From JBOHWJ01 sp050736615 (GTDB taxonomy: Bacteria > Desulfobacterota > Binatia > Binatales > Binataceae), in the NCBI GenBank assembly GCA_050736615.1, contig JBOHWL010000252.1:1-23843 (forward strand): DNA of 23,843 nucleotides, written 5' to 3'. Below, piece by piece: positions 1 to 7,077 of this stretch. Position 1 is the first letter of the stretch. Every line of letters starts with the position of its first letter. The translations under genes were made by a program, and so were the position numbers. Under the pieces are notes generated by a model, which was not told the origin of the DNA, did no database searches, and saw nothing but the letters and a program-made list of their open reading frames with translations.

Positions 1-579
1 GCCGACCAGCAACACACCCTTGGGAATCCGTCCGCCAAGACGGGTGAAACGTTTGGGATCCTTGAGGAATTGAATGATCTCCTCAAGTTCGTCCTTGGCC
101 TCGTCAATTCCGGCAACGTCGGTAAACGTCACCTTATGGGTATTTTCGGTCAGCAGCTTGGCGCGGCTTTTCCCGAAGGACATCGCTTTACCGCCGCCGA
201 TCTGCATCTGGCGCATGAAGAAAATCCAGACCGCCACCAGGAGCAGCATCGGGAACCACTGCACCAGAACTTCGATCCATAGCGAGTTGTTATCCGGCGG
301 CTTCGCGGCGATTTTAACTCCATCACCGCGCAGTTCCTTGACCAAGCCGGGATCATTGGGGGCGTAAGTTTTGAAATGGTCGCCATTCTCCAGGACACCT
401 TTGATCTGGTTGCCCTGGATAGTAACTTGGGAAACTTTTTTCTGTTCAACCTGGTTAAGGAAGTCGGAGAAAATGACTTCGTTGCTGTGCTCTTGCGGCC
501 GGTTAAAGAAATTAAACAGCAGCAGGAACATCAGGGCTACGACGAGCCATAATGCCAGGTTGCGCGAAAACTGGTTCAT
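1..579 (-). CDS. ftsH: ATP-dependent zinc metalloprotease FtsH, N-terminal part (runs off window)
   Basis: Membrane-anchored AAA+ protease that degrades misfolded membrane proteins and regulators; acts as a hexamer at the inner membrane. The 193 codons present start at an ATG and give a short cytoplasmic start, a first membrane helix (about residues 8-24), a periplasmic FtsH domain, a second helix (about 106-122, followed by FMRQMQ), the linker GGGKAMSFGKSRA and the start of the AAA domain (VTFTDVAGIDEAKDELEEI, then RLGGRIPKGVLLVG). The window ends just before the Walker A motif, so the ATPase and the HExxH protease site are not visible. It lies 24 bases downstream of tilS on the same strand, the usual tilS-ftsH order. 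The Shine-Dalgarno sequence is weak. Confidence 0.97.
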   Translation of the reverse strand, partial: MNQFSRNLALWLVVALMFLLLFNFFNRPQEHSNEVIFSDFLNQVEQKKVSQVTIQGNQIKGVLENGDHFKTYAPNDPGLVKELRGDGVKIAAKPPDNNSLWIEVLVQWFPMLLLVAVWIFFMRQMQIGGGKAMSFGKSRAKLLTENTHKVTFTDVAGIDEAKDELEEIIQFLKDPKRFTRLGGRIPKGVLLVG

Positions 580-603
580 TCGAACTCAAAAATAGCACGC
601 CGG

Positions 604-2190
604 TTAAATTCCAGGCAACGAAACATTCCGCGCCTGTGCAAGCGGCTTGGCTCTCACCTGTAACACGCTGCGCGTACGCGGCCCGACCAGCGCCGCCTCG
701 GCGCGCAACATGCCCGGTATCCACAACACCTCACCGCCGCTGGCGACGATCGGCCAACTCAGGCGCCTGCGCGGCGGCAGTTTATGCTCAATGAAAACGT
801 CCTTGATTTTGCGCCTGCCCCCTAAGTTCAACGGACGCACGCGGTCCCCGGGTTTAAAGCTCCTGACGATCAGGTCACCACGCAGACGCTCCTCGTCGAA
901 AGCGGCGTCAAACAGACTTGCGGGTCGCCAGTCCTCATCATTAACGATCGAAGCCCTGAAACAGAAGCACGCCTCCATGATCAACAAATCACCTTGGCGC
1001 GGCAAACTTACAGCGAACGTTGGCGCGGGATTTTCAATATCTTCCGCGCCGCCACGTCGGATTTCAAGGCGCTGGTAATGGCGGCGCGCCAGCCATCCCA
1101 AGGGCAGGTCCACGCGGCCATTGGCAGGACCCTTCATACATAGGTCGAGTATCGCAACGATATGGGCGCGGCCAAAATGGCGCAGCGAGCCGACTCGCAT
1201 CGACACGAATTCCCGGATAACGGCCGGCCGCAACGCCTCGTGCAACCGCGAAAAATCCTTCAGATCGAGCCAAACATCACTCGCGCAATCGTCAGGCCTC
1301 GTTGGAATAAGTCGTGCGGCGACCGCCTCACGCGCGAGTCCGCTCACGAGGGAATTCACCGCGCGCATTTCGTCGGCAATTTGGCTTAGCCTCGGACCAA
1401 GCCCGCACGCGTAATCACGCTCCAGCATCGGCAACAGACGGTGACGAATACGGTTGCGCGTCGGCACCAGCGAAAGATTACTGCCGTCGGTGACGTAATC
1501 CGCATCAATCGCCGCCAGGTAATCGATCAATTCCAGACGCCGCAACCCCAGCAACGGCCGGACCAGTCCCTGGATACGGTGAATCTCAGATGCACCCGCC
1601 GGGCTTCCTTTGAACGCCGCCGCGCCCGTGCCGTCCGCGCACACCAATGACGGCGCGGGCAATGGCCGCGGGGCGATTTCCGCCATCGCGGACAGACCGG
1701 CAATCCCACTGCCGCGCATCAGGCGCATCAAGACGGTCTCGGCTTGATCATCGAGATGATGGCCCAGGGCGATATAGCGGGCGCGATAACGGCGCGCCGT
1801 TCGTTCGAAAAACGCATGCCGTTGTTGGCGAGCGCGTTCCTCGAGGTCAGCACCCCAAAGGCCTTGGCCATAGCCAGTCTCAAGCTCAACATCAAACCGC
1901 GCGCACAACTCGCGTACAAAATGTTCGTCGCGGCTGGATTCGTGCCCCCGCATACGATGGTTGAAATGCGCCGCGACAAGGGCAAACCCGAAATCGTCTT
2001 TGACCGCGCGCAGCGCATGCAGCAGCGCAACCGAATCCGAGCCGCCAGACAGACCGGCGATCAGCACGTGGCCGATGAAGTCAACCCGCGCAAGCGTCGC
2101 CGCAACCGCGTCATGTACACGACGGATCGCTTTATCCGCGGCCGGAGTTCCCTTGGACGCCCGAGCGTGAACATTAGCCGCCGCGCGCAT
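604..2190 (-). CDS. tilS: tRNA(Ile)-lysidine synthase TilS
   Basis: Modifies the wobble cytidine of the tRNA-Ile CAU anticodon to lysidine, using ATP and lysine, so that it reads AUA. The PP-loop motif SGGSDS is near residue 50, followed by HFNHRMRG and the GHHLDDQAET motif. The C-terminal tRNA-binding domain is present (FKPGDRVRPLNLGGRRKIKDVFIEHKLPPRRR). At about 528 residues it is longer than the usual 430-470, with extra sequence after the PP-loop domain (about residues 165-205). Start choice: I use the ATG at 2190. A TTG five codons upstream (2205) would overlap the stop of the preceding gene and is also possible. It is co-directional with the chaperone genes upstream and ftsH downstream. 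Confidence 0.95.
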   Translation of the reverse strand: MRAAANVHARASKGTPAADKAIRRVHDAVAATLARVDFIGHVLIAGLSGGSDSVALLHALRAVKDDFGFALVAAHFNHRMRGHESSRDEHFVRELCARFDVELETGYGQGLWGADLEERARQQRHAFFERTARRYRARYIALGHHLDDQAETVLMRLMRGSGIAGLSAMAEIAPRPLPAPSLVCADGTGAAAFKGSPAGASEIHRIQGLVRPLLGLRRLELIDYLAAIDADYVTDGSNLSLVPTRNRIRHRLLPMLERDYACGLGPRLSQIADEMRAVNSLVSGLAREAVAARLIPTRPDDCASDVWLDLKDFSRLHEALRPAVIREFVSMRVGSLRHFGRAHIVAILDLCMKGPANGRVDLPLGWLARRHYQRLEIRRGGAEDIENPAPTFAVSLPRQGDLLIMEACFCFRASIVNDEDWRPASLFDAAFDEERLRGDLIVRSFKPGDRVRPLNLGGRRKIKDVFIEHKLPPRRRLSWPIVASGGEVLWIPGMLRAEAALVGPRTRSVLQVRAKPLAQARNVSLPGI

Positions 2191-2201
2191 GGGTGAAAAT
2201 T

Positions 2202-2498
2202 TCAATGTTCCATCTGCTCAAGCAAGTGAAGGATAACGTCAATTCCGGGCAGGTTGACGTCCAAATCTTCCAGCGTGCGAATCAGACGCGCCCGCTTCAG
2301 CGCCGCCCGATCATACAACGGGTCCGGCCGGCCATCGATTTCGCTCACAGTGACGGGGCCAATCAACTCCTCATGTTCCCACAATGATAATTGATATTCG
2401 TTGACGCCAAGGAGCACGCAAAAGGCGCTGCGGCTGACCAGCGTCGCGGAGCCGTCGCCGGGTTCGGAATTAGGCTTGCGTGAAGCACGCCGGGGCAT
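2202..2498 (-). CDS. MerR-family / CbpM-like chaperone modulator
   Basis: A 98-residue protein with a short winged-helix MerR-like DNA-binding core (about residues 18-70: VSRSAFCVLLGVNEYQLSLW, then LYDRAALKRARLIRTL) and a short C-terminal helix. It lacks the long coiled coil and ligand domain of full-length MerR regulators. CbpM-type proteins have this size and bind and inhibit the J-domain of CbpA; HspR-like repressors are the alternative. Its start is 3 bases after the stop of the J-domain gene, and its AGGAG ribosome-binding site lies inside the end of that gene, so translation is probably coupled. Adjacency to a DnaJ-type gene supports a chaperone-modulator role, but direct DNA binding cannot be excluded. 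Confidence 0.82.
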   Translation of the reverse strand: MPRRASRKPNSEPGDGSATLVSRSAFCVLLGVNEYQLSLWEHEELIGPVTVSEIDGRPDPLYDRAALKRARLIRTLEDLDVNLPGIDVILHLLEQMEH

Positions 2499-2501
2499 GG
2501 T

Positions 2502-3608
2502 TCAACTCCTGATCAGCTCCGCGCGCGGGTCGGCGACCGCGCGGGCACGGCGGCTTTCGGCCAATTGCTGCATAAGGCTGCGCTCCTTATCATTCAGGTC
2601 GATGGGCGCGAGTACTTTGAGTTCATAGAGCAAATCTCCGGCGGGCTCTTTACCGCGCCCGGGCAGGCCGCGGCCGCGCAAGCGCATCACACGGCCATTC
2701 TGGCTGGACGGAGGAATCTTGAGCGAGACGCGGCCGTCAAGCGTGGGCGCGGTCACCTCCGCGCCCAATGCGGCCTCGTAATCCCACACCGGCAATTGAC
2801 AGCGCAAATCCCGTCCCGCAACCCCAAAAACGTTATCGGGTTCCAGTCTGACCGTAAGAAACAAGTCCCCATTCAACTCCGGACGTGGCCCATGGCCCCC
2901 CTGTCCTTTAAGACGGATACGCGAGCCTTCGGTCATACCCGCCGGAATAGTAACTTCAAGCGTGCGATGGACTCGGAGAGTGCCACGACCCTGGCATTTG
3001 GGGCATCGCTCGGCGGAACGAATGATACGCGTCTTGCCGTGCTTTTGCTCCCGCGCGAACATGCCGGTGCCACCACACTGGTCGCATTCGTCTTCCGCTT
3101 CGAGACTCAATCTGCGCTTGCTTCCCGCCACCGCCTCGCGCAGCGTAATGGTGACATCGGTGCTGAGGTCGGGAGCGCGGTTGGCCGCCTGGCGGCCAAA
3201 TCCCTGGCCCAGGTTGTCGAAATCGAAACGGGTCCATCCGCGCCCGCCGCCGGTGTGGAAGCCACCGCCGCCGGCGCCACCAAAGAAACTTTCGAAGAAA
3301 TCGCTGAAGTCGGTGCTTTGCGCGCCCGGCTGTGCGCCGCCCGCACGAGCATAACGGCGCATCATTTCCTCTTCGGATTCGCCGCGTTCCCAGTCGGCGC
3401 CGAGTTCGTTGTATTTCTTACGTTTGCCGGCATCGCCGAGCACCTGGTAGGCCTCGTTGATCTCCTTGAATCTCTGCTCGGCGTCTTTATTGTTGGGATT
3501 TACGTCCGGATGAAACTTCCGCGCGAGTTTGCGATAAGCGCTCTTGACCTCCGCGTCACTCGCCGCGCGTTCGACGCCGAGAATTTTATAGTAGTCGCGA
3601 AACTCCAT
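2502..3608 (-). CDS. DnaJ/CbpA-type J-domain co-chaperone with a half zinc finger
   Basis: Co-chaperone that stimulates the ATPase of a DnaK-type Hsp70 and delivers substrates to it. The 368 residues show a J-domain (1-70) with HPD at 33-35, a Gly/Phe-rich stretch (about 100-140, FFGGAGGGGFHTGGGRGW), a beta-rich C-terminal substrate domain (about 145-345) and a short tail. Classical DnaJ has four CxxCxGxG repeats; this protein has two, C175DQC178GGTG and C202PKC205QGRG, enough for one zinc ion. It is therefore between type I DnaJ and zinc-free CbpA. The start is an ATG preceded by a GGGGGGAA stretch about 12 bases upstream. It is the first gene of a unit continuing into the CbpM-like gene, tilS and ftsH. 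Confidence 0.92.
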   Translation of the reverse strand: MEFRDYYKILGVERAASDAEVKSAYRKLARKFHPDVNPNNKDAEQRFKEINEAYQVLGDAGKRKKYNELGADWERGESEEEMMRRYARAGGAQPGAQSTDFSDFFESFFGGAGGGGFHTGGGRGWTRFDFDNLGQGFGRQAANRAPDLSTDVTITLREAVAGSKRRLSLEAEDECDQCGGTGMFAREQKHGKTRIIRSAERCPKCQGRGTLRVHRTLEVTIPAGMTEGSRIRLKGQGGHGPRPELNGDLFLTVRLEPDNVFGVAGRDLRCQLPVWDYEAALGAEVTAPTLDGRVSLKIPPSSQNGRVMRLRGRGLPGRGKEPAGDLLYELKVLAPIDLNDKERSLMQQLAESRRARAVADPRAELIRS

Positions 3609-3691
3609 TAAATCGGTGTTCCCCCCTTAACCTGCGCATGGATCATGCCGTCCGCAACCGCCCATATACTTTTGCCTACGACCAATAACCC

Positions 3692-3710
3692 GCGAACCTT
3701 GCCGGTTCGC
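3692..3710. terminator. Hairpin between ccmD and the J-domain gene
   Basis: GCGAACC and GGTTCGC form a perfect 7-bp stem with a 5-base loop (TTGCC). It lies in the 160-base gap downstream of ccmD and upstream of the J-domain gene. No T-run follows on either strand, so it would be at best a weak or factor-assisted terminator closing the ccm operon. Confidence 0.3.
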
Positions 3711-3768
3711 CCGGAGCGCCCTTCCGAGCGGCGACAGGCGCCAGCCGTAGGCCCGACAAGACCATGCC

Positions 3769-3954
3769 TTACAGGGCCGAGCGGGACTCGGGCAGATGCG
3801 CGTCGAGTTCCTCGCGCACGTCGCGCAGGCGCGCCTCCAGCGTGCGCAACTCAGCCTGCAAGCGCGCTTGCCGACGCCATATGAAGACCACGTAAAGGAA
3901 AATTGCCAGAAAGATGATGCTGTAGGCGGCGCACAGATAACCCAAAAAATTCAT
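3769..3954 (-). CDS. ccmD: Cytochrome c maturation protein CcmD
   Basis: Small membrane protein needed to release holo-CcmE from the CcmABC complex. The 61 residues hold one membrane helix (about residues 4-25) followed at once by a basic, Arg/Glu-rich helical stretch with a coiled-coil look (RRQARLQAELRTLEARLRDV). This is the standard CcmD layout, although the sequence is too short for firm identification by itself. The call rests on position: it starts 2 bases after the ccmC stop and is the last gene of the operon. Confidence 0.85.
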   Translation of the reverse strand: MNFLGYLCAAYSIIFLAIFLYVVFIWRRQARLQAELRTLEARLRDVREELDAHLPESRSAL

Positions 3955-3956
3955 CT

Positions 3957-4658
3957 TCAGTCTCCCACTGCGGCATCCGCCAGGTTAAGCTGGCGCGCCA
4001 CTTCGAGCAGGCGGGCGCGGGTGCGCAAAGTGGCAAACCGCAGCATCAACAGCCAAACGAATAACGCGGTGAACGCCGCCATCGCGACCAGCAGGGTCGC
4101 CACCATGCGCGGGTCCTGCAGGCCATGACCACCCTGACGGGTGACCAGTACGGCGGGATGAATCGTGCGCCACAACCGCACGGAGACGATGATCACCGGT
4201 ACGTCGGCGGCGGCAACGATGCCGACCACGGCGGCGAAACGTGCGACTTGCGGCGTGTCCTCCGCCATTGCGCGCAGCATCAGATAACCACCGTACAGTA
4301 ACCACAGGATCAACGTCGTGGTAAGACGCGAATCCCAAGTCCACCAGGTCCCCCAAATCGGTTTGGCCCAGATTGAACCGGTGACCAGCACCAGCGTGCA
4401 AAAGACCATGCCGGCTTCCGCCGCGGCGTAAGCGAGATCATCCCATACCTGCTGGCCCAGCCATAGATAGAAAACCCCGCAGATGGCCACCAGACCGAAG
4501 GCCGCGAAAGCCACCCATGCGCACGGCACATGAAAATAGAAAATGCGCTGTACGATGCCCTGCTGCGCTTCGGTGGGAACATACACGAACACCATTAAAA
4601 GCGCGGCGATCATCAATCCAAAGGTTATCGCGCTCAGCGTTTTTATAGCTTTACTCAT
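3957..4658 (-). CDS. ccmC: Haem exporter/handling protein CcmC
   Basis: Integral membrane protein of the haem-handling family that loads haem onto CcmE together with CcmA, CcmB and CcmD. From the ATG at 4658 there are 233 residues with about six membrane helices. The periplasmic tryptophan-rich motif is intact (IWGTWWTWDSRLT, about residues 101-113), flanked by conserved histidines that ligate haem in the family: H43 in FYFHVP and H167 in RTIHPAV. A TTG 12 codons upstream (4694) would give 245 residues, but the family usually begins close to the ATG and neither start has a strong ribosome-binding site. It follows ccmB and is followed directly by ccmD. Confidence 0.95.
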   Translation of the reverse strand: MSKAIKTLSAITFGLMIAALLMVFVYVPTEAQQGIVQRIFYFHVPCAWVAFAAFGLVAICGVFYLWLGQQVWDDLAYAAAEAGMVFCTLVLVTGSIWAKPIWGTWWTWDSRLTTTLILWLLYGGYLMLRAMAEDTPQVARFAAVVGIVAAADVPVIIVSVRLWRTIHPAVLVTRQGGHGLQDPRMVATLLVAMAAFTALFVWLLMLRFATLRTRARLLEVARQLNLADAAVGD

Positions 4659-4711
4659 CCAGGTCCAAAACCGGCATTCGAGCCGGAGCGTCAATTGTCC
4701 ATGCCGCCAGG

Positions 4712-5386
4712 TCAGTCCTCAACCACCACATGCTCGAACAGCAGGTAGCCGGCGACGACGAACAGCACGTCGAAAGCGATCAATACTTTGAGCCATAGCA
4801 TCATAGCGGGAAATGACGCGCCGCCTAGCGCCGCCCCGCTGGCTTTGACCCCGGCGATAAGGGCCGGCACGAACAGCGGTATCGCCAATACGGGCAGCAG
4901 CAGATCACCGGCGCGAACGCGGCCGGAAATCGCCGCCAGCAAGGTTGAGAGCGCGGCGAAGCCGAGCGCGCCCAGGGTGATACAAGGCACCAGCCGCAGG
5001 ATACGGAGATCGAACTGAAGATTGAAGAACAGCACCAGCAGAATCACTGCGGCGGTCTCCGCGACCATCATAAAGATGAATGTCGCCGTCAGCTTGGCGC
5101 AGTAGAGGGTCGCCCGATCGACCGGACTCAAAAGCAGCGCGCGCAAACAACCATTCTCCCGCTCGGCCAGCAACGCGCGCGTCGCCCCCAGCGTGCCGGC
5201 AAATATCAGCGCGACCCAGAGCGCGCCCGCGGCGGTTTCGGCCCCTGCCGCGCCCACCGCCGGATTCAGCGCGAAGACCAATACCACCAGCACCAACAGT
5301 GACAGACCGATCAGTGCAACGGTGCTCTCACCACCGCGCAATTCGAGGCGCAGGTCCTTGCCCAGGATTGCCGCAAAGCCACTCAC
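4712..5386 (-). CDS. ccmB: Haem ABC transporter permease CcmB
   Basis: Membrane subunit of the CcmAB ATPase complex, which releases haem-loaded CcmE. The 224 residues begin in the family style (LGKDLRLELRGGESTVALIGLSL) and hold about six hydrophobic helices. The stretch TRALLAERENGCLRALLLSP is the conserved cytoplasmic segment that contacts the ATPase. The start is GTG with AGGGGGA about 11 bases upstream. It lies 24 bases after ccmA, with which it works. Confidence 0.95.
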   Translation of the reverse strand: MSGFAAILGKDLRLELRGGESTVALIGLSLLVLVVLVFALNPAVGAAGAETAAGALWVALIFAGTLGATRALLAERENGCLRALLLSPVDRATLYCAKLTATFIFMMVAETAAVILLVLFFNLQFDLRILRLVPCITLGALGFAALSTLLAAISGRVRAGDLLLPVLAIPLFVPALIAGVKASGAALGGASFPAMMLWLKVLIAFDVLFVVAGYLLFEHVVVED

Positions 5387-5410
5387 GTCGGAACGATCCC
5401 CCTGAGCCGC

Positions 5411-6094
5411 TCAGCCAGTCATCGCGGCGCGTGGATTTCCGCGCTCGGAAACCGCCGTCAACCGTCCACGCACCAACTCGCGCACCTCGAAGGCCATCCC
5501 TTCGAGGTGAAGCGGTTCATGGGCGGTGATAACGACGGCGCATCCGCGTTCGAGCGCTTCCCGCAGCACCGATGTCACCAATTCGACACCGTCGGCGTCG
5601 AGGGCGGCAAGCGGCTCATCCATTAAAAGGGCGTCGGGTGAGGCCAGCATCGTCCGCGCCAGCGCCAGACGCTGTTCCATCCCACGCGAGAAGGTGCGCA
5701 GGCGTTCTTTGGCAAAAGCGGCCAGCCCGACCCGTTTGAGCCATTGATCAAGCGCGCGCTGATCGAGCCGGATCCGGTAAAGCTCGGCATAGAATTTCAG
5801 ATTTTCGAGCGCGGTCAAATTTGGATAGAGGAAGCTCTCATGCGTCAGCAGACCGACGCCTCGTCGCCAGGCGGGTTCGAGCTCACGTGCCGGATAGCCA
5901 AATAACAAGGCTTGGCCACTGGACGGTGCCGACAGCCCAGCGAGAATTCTTATCAGGGTCGATTTGCCCGCCCCGTTGCGTCCGATGATCAGCGACCCGC
6001 GCCCGCGCATGACCTTGAGATTAACATTGCGCAGGACCGGGGAGACGCCGAAGTTCTTGTCCAGGCCGCGCGCTTCGATAAGCGGCCCGTCCAT
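5411..6094 (-). CDS. ccmA: Haem ABC transporter ATP-binding protein CcmA
   Basis: ATPase of the CcmAB complex on the cytoplasmic face. The 227 residues show Walker A GRNGAGKST (38-46), a Q-loop region (LLTHESFLY), a signature LRTFSRGMEQRLALARTML with the FSRGM form common in CcmA, Walker B ALLMDEPLAALD and the switch histidine in VITAHEP. I start at the ATG at 6094 because the ABC core begins just after it (MDGPLIEARGLDKNFG). That ATG overlaps the TAA stop of the preceding gene (TAATG), which fits coupled translation. A 31-codon upstream extension is open but is poor coding sequence. Confidence 0.96.
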   Translation of the reverse strand: MDGPLIEARGLDKNFGVSPVLRNVNLKVMRGRGSLIIGRNGAGKSTLIRILAGLSAPSSGQALLFGYPARELEPAWRRGVGLLTHESFLYPNLTALENLKFYAELYRIRLDQRALDQWLKRVGLAAFAKERLRTFSRGMEQRLALARTMLASPDALLMDEPLAALDADGVELVTSVLREALERGCAVVITAHEPLHLEGMAFEVRELVRGRLTAVSERGNPRAAMTG

Positions 6095-6558
6095 TATTCC
6101 GCCCGCGAGGCGCTGCGCGCGGCGGGGGCAAGTGCGGTGCCGCATTGAGCGCAATAATAAAAGTTGGCGGCGGCGCGTACGCCACATTGCGGACAGAAAT
6201 TGATGAGCCGTTCGGGCTTTGAAACCAACGCGGCCGCGCGGAGACGAGGCGGCACCGCGCGTGTCTGGCTGGCGCGCACCTGCGCCCCGAGGGTTTCCAA
6301 CGCGCTCATCGCATGCAAGGCGCGCGTTTCAAGCACCGTCCTTAGATCGTGATAGTCCGCCTCTGCGAGCTTGCCCATTTCATGATCGAACTCGAGCTCG
6401 CGCAAACCTTGCACCGCCAGCCCGCGCTCATGTTCGAGGCGTTCGAATTCCGCATCGCTCTTGCCGCGCCGGCGACGCGAGAAGTCGCCGCTTAATGGCG
6501 CCGCCACGAACAACGCCATCGCCATCACGATCAAAATCGAGACAATGTAAGTCGTCAC
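6094..6558 (-). CDS. Short CcmI-like membrane protein with C-terminal zinc ribbon
   Basis: The 154 residues have three parts: an N-terminal membrane helix (about 4-20), a soluble charged helical segment (35-95) containing GLRELEFDHEMGKLAEADYHDLR, and a C-terminal zinc ribbon C122PQC125G...C136AQC139G. The middle part resembles the segment after the first helix of CcmI, which in proteobacteria holds apocytochrome for haem ligation. The TPR domain of full CcmI is missing and a zinc ribbon takes its place. It sits between ccmH and ccmA with overlapping or near-overlapping ends and starts at GTG. A role in cytochrome c maturation is inferred from context and the CcmI-like segment; the zinc ribbon's role is unknown. 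Confidence 0.78.
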   Translation of the reverse strand: MTTYIVSILIVMAMALFVAAPLSGDFSRRRRGKSDAEFERLEHERGLAVQGLRELEFDHEMGKLAEADYHDLRTVLETRALHAMSALETLGAQVRASQTRAVPPRLRAAALVSKPERLINFCPQCGVRAAANFYYCAQCGTALAPAARSASRAE

Positions 6559-6561
6559 GGT

Positions 6562-7074
6562 TTAGAGCCGATCCTTGAGTTCACGTTCGAGCCGGCGTCG
6601 GAGTTCGGAATCAAGCGGCGTCATTGCCGCAGTGGAGGGCGGCGTATCGTCGGAGTTCGAAGGGAGCGGCGAGGCACTGTTTGCATCGCTCGAGGCGCGC
6701 CAACGTCCGGCGGTTATGACTACGATCACTCCGCCAACAAAAATCGCGACGAACGGCATCACCCAGGCGACCATGTCGAAGCCTTTTGTGGTCGGAGCGG
6801 AAAGAATCTTTTCCCCATACTGGCGCCGGAAATAGGCGATTATTTGTGCGCGTCCCTGGCCATGCGCCAGCATGGCGTCGATTTTTTGGCGCATCGGCAC
6901 CGAAAATTCGCAGTTCGGATGATTGCAATTCGCGACCGTCAGCCCGCAACCGCATTGGCAGGTAAGCGCTTCCGCCACTTGTTGCTCGGTGGCCCGGGTT
7001 GCCGGATATGCGGGGCTTGCCACACCCGCCACGGTGATTGCAAGCAGTAATCCAATCAGGATGCGCGGTGGCAC
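6562..7074 (-). CDS. ccmH: CcmH-family cytochrome c maturation thioredox protein, variant motif
   Basis: CcmH proteins are membrane-anchored periplasmic thiol-disulfide proteins that keep the apocytochrome CxxCH cysteines reduced for haem attachment. The 170 residues have a signal peptide (about 1-25), the redox helical-bundle domain, a membrane helix (about 102-122) and a cytoplasmic tail. The usual LRCxxCQ motif is replaced by LTCQCGCGLTVANCNHPNC, with C39, C41, C43, C50 and C55. The rest matches the family (MRQKIDAMLAHGQGRAQIIAYFRRQYGEKIL). It starts at GTG, 3 bases after the ccmF stop. The extra cysteines could bind a metal or change the disulfide chemistry; this is inference. Confidence 0.9.
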   Translation of the reverse strand: MPPRILIGLLLAITVAGVASPAYPATRATEQQVAEALTCQCGCGLTVANCNHPNCEFSVPMRQKIDAMLAHGQGRAQIIAYFRRQYGEKILSAPTTKGFDMVAWVMPFVAIFVGGVIVVITAGRWRASSDANSASPLPSNSDDTPPSTAAMTPLDSELRRRLERELKDRL

Positions 7075-7077
7075 GCG

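Noticed and set aside
2565..3611. 348-codon open frame on the plus strand opposite the J-domain gene
   Set aside because: The minus-strand frame has clear J-domain and zinc-site motifs; the plus-strand translation is low-complexity Ala/Arg-rich with no domain.
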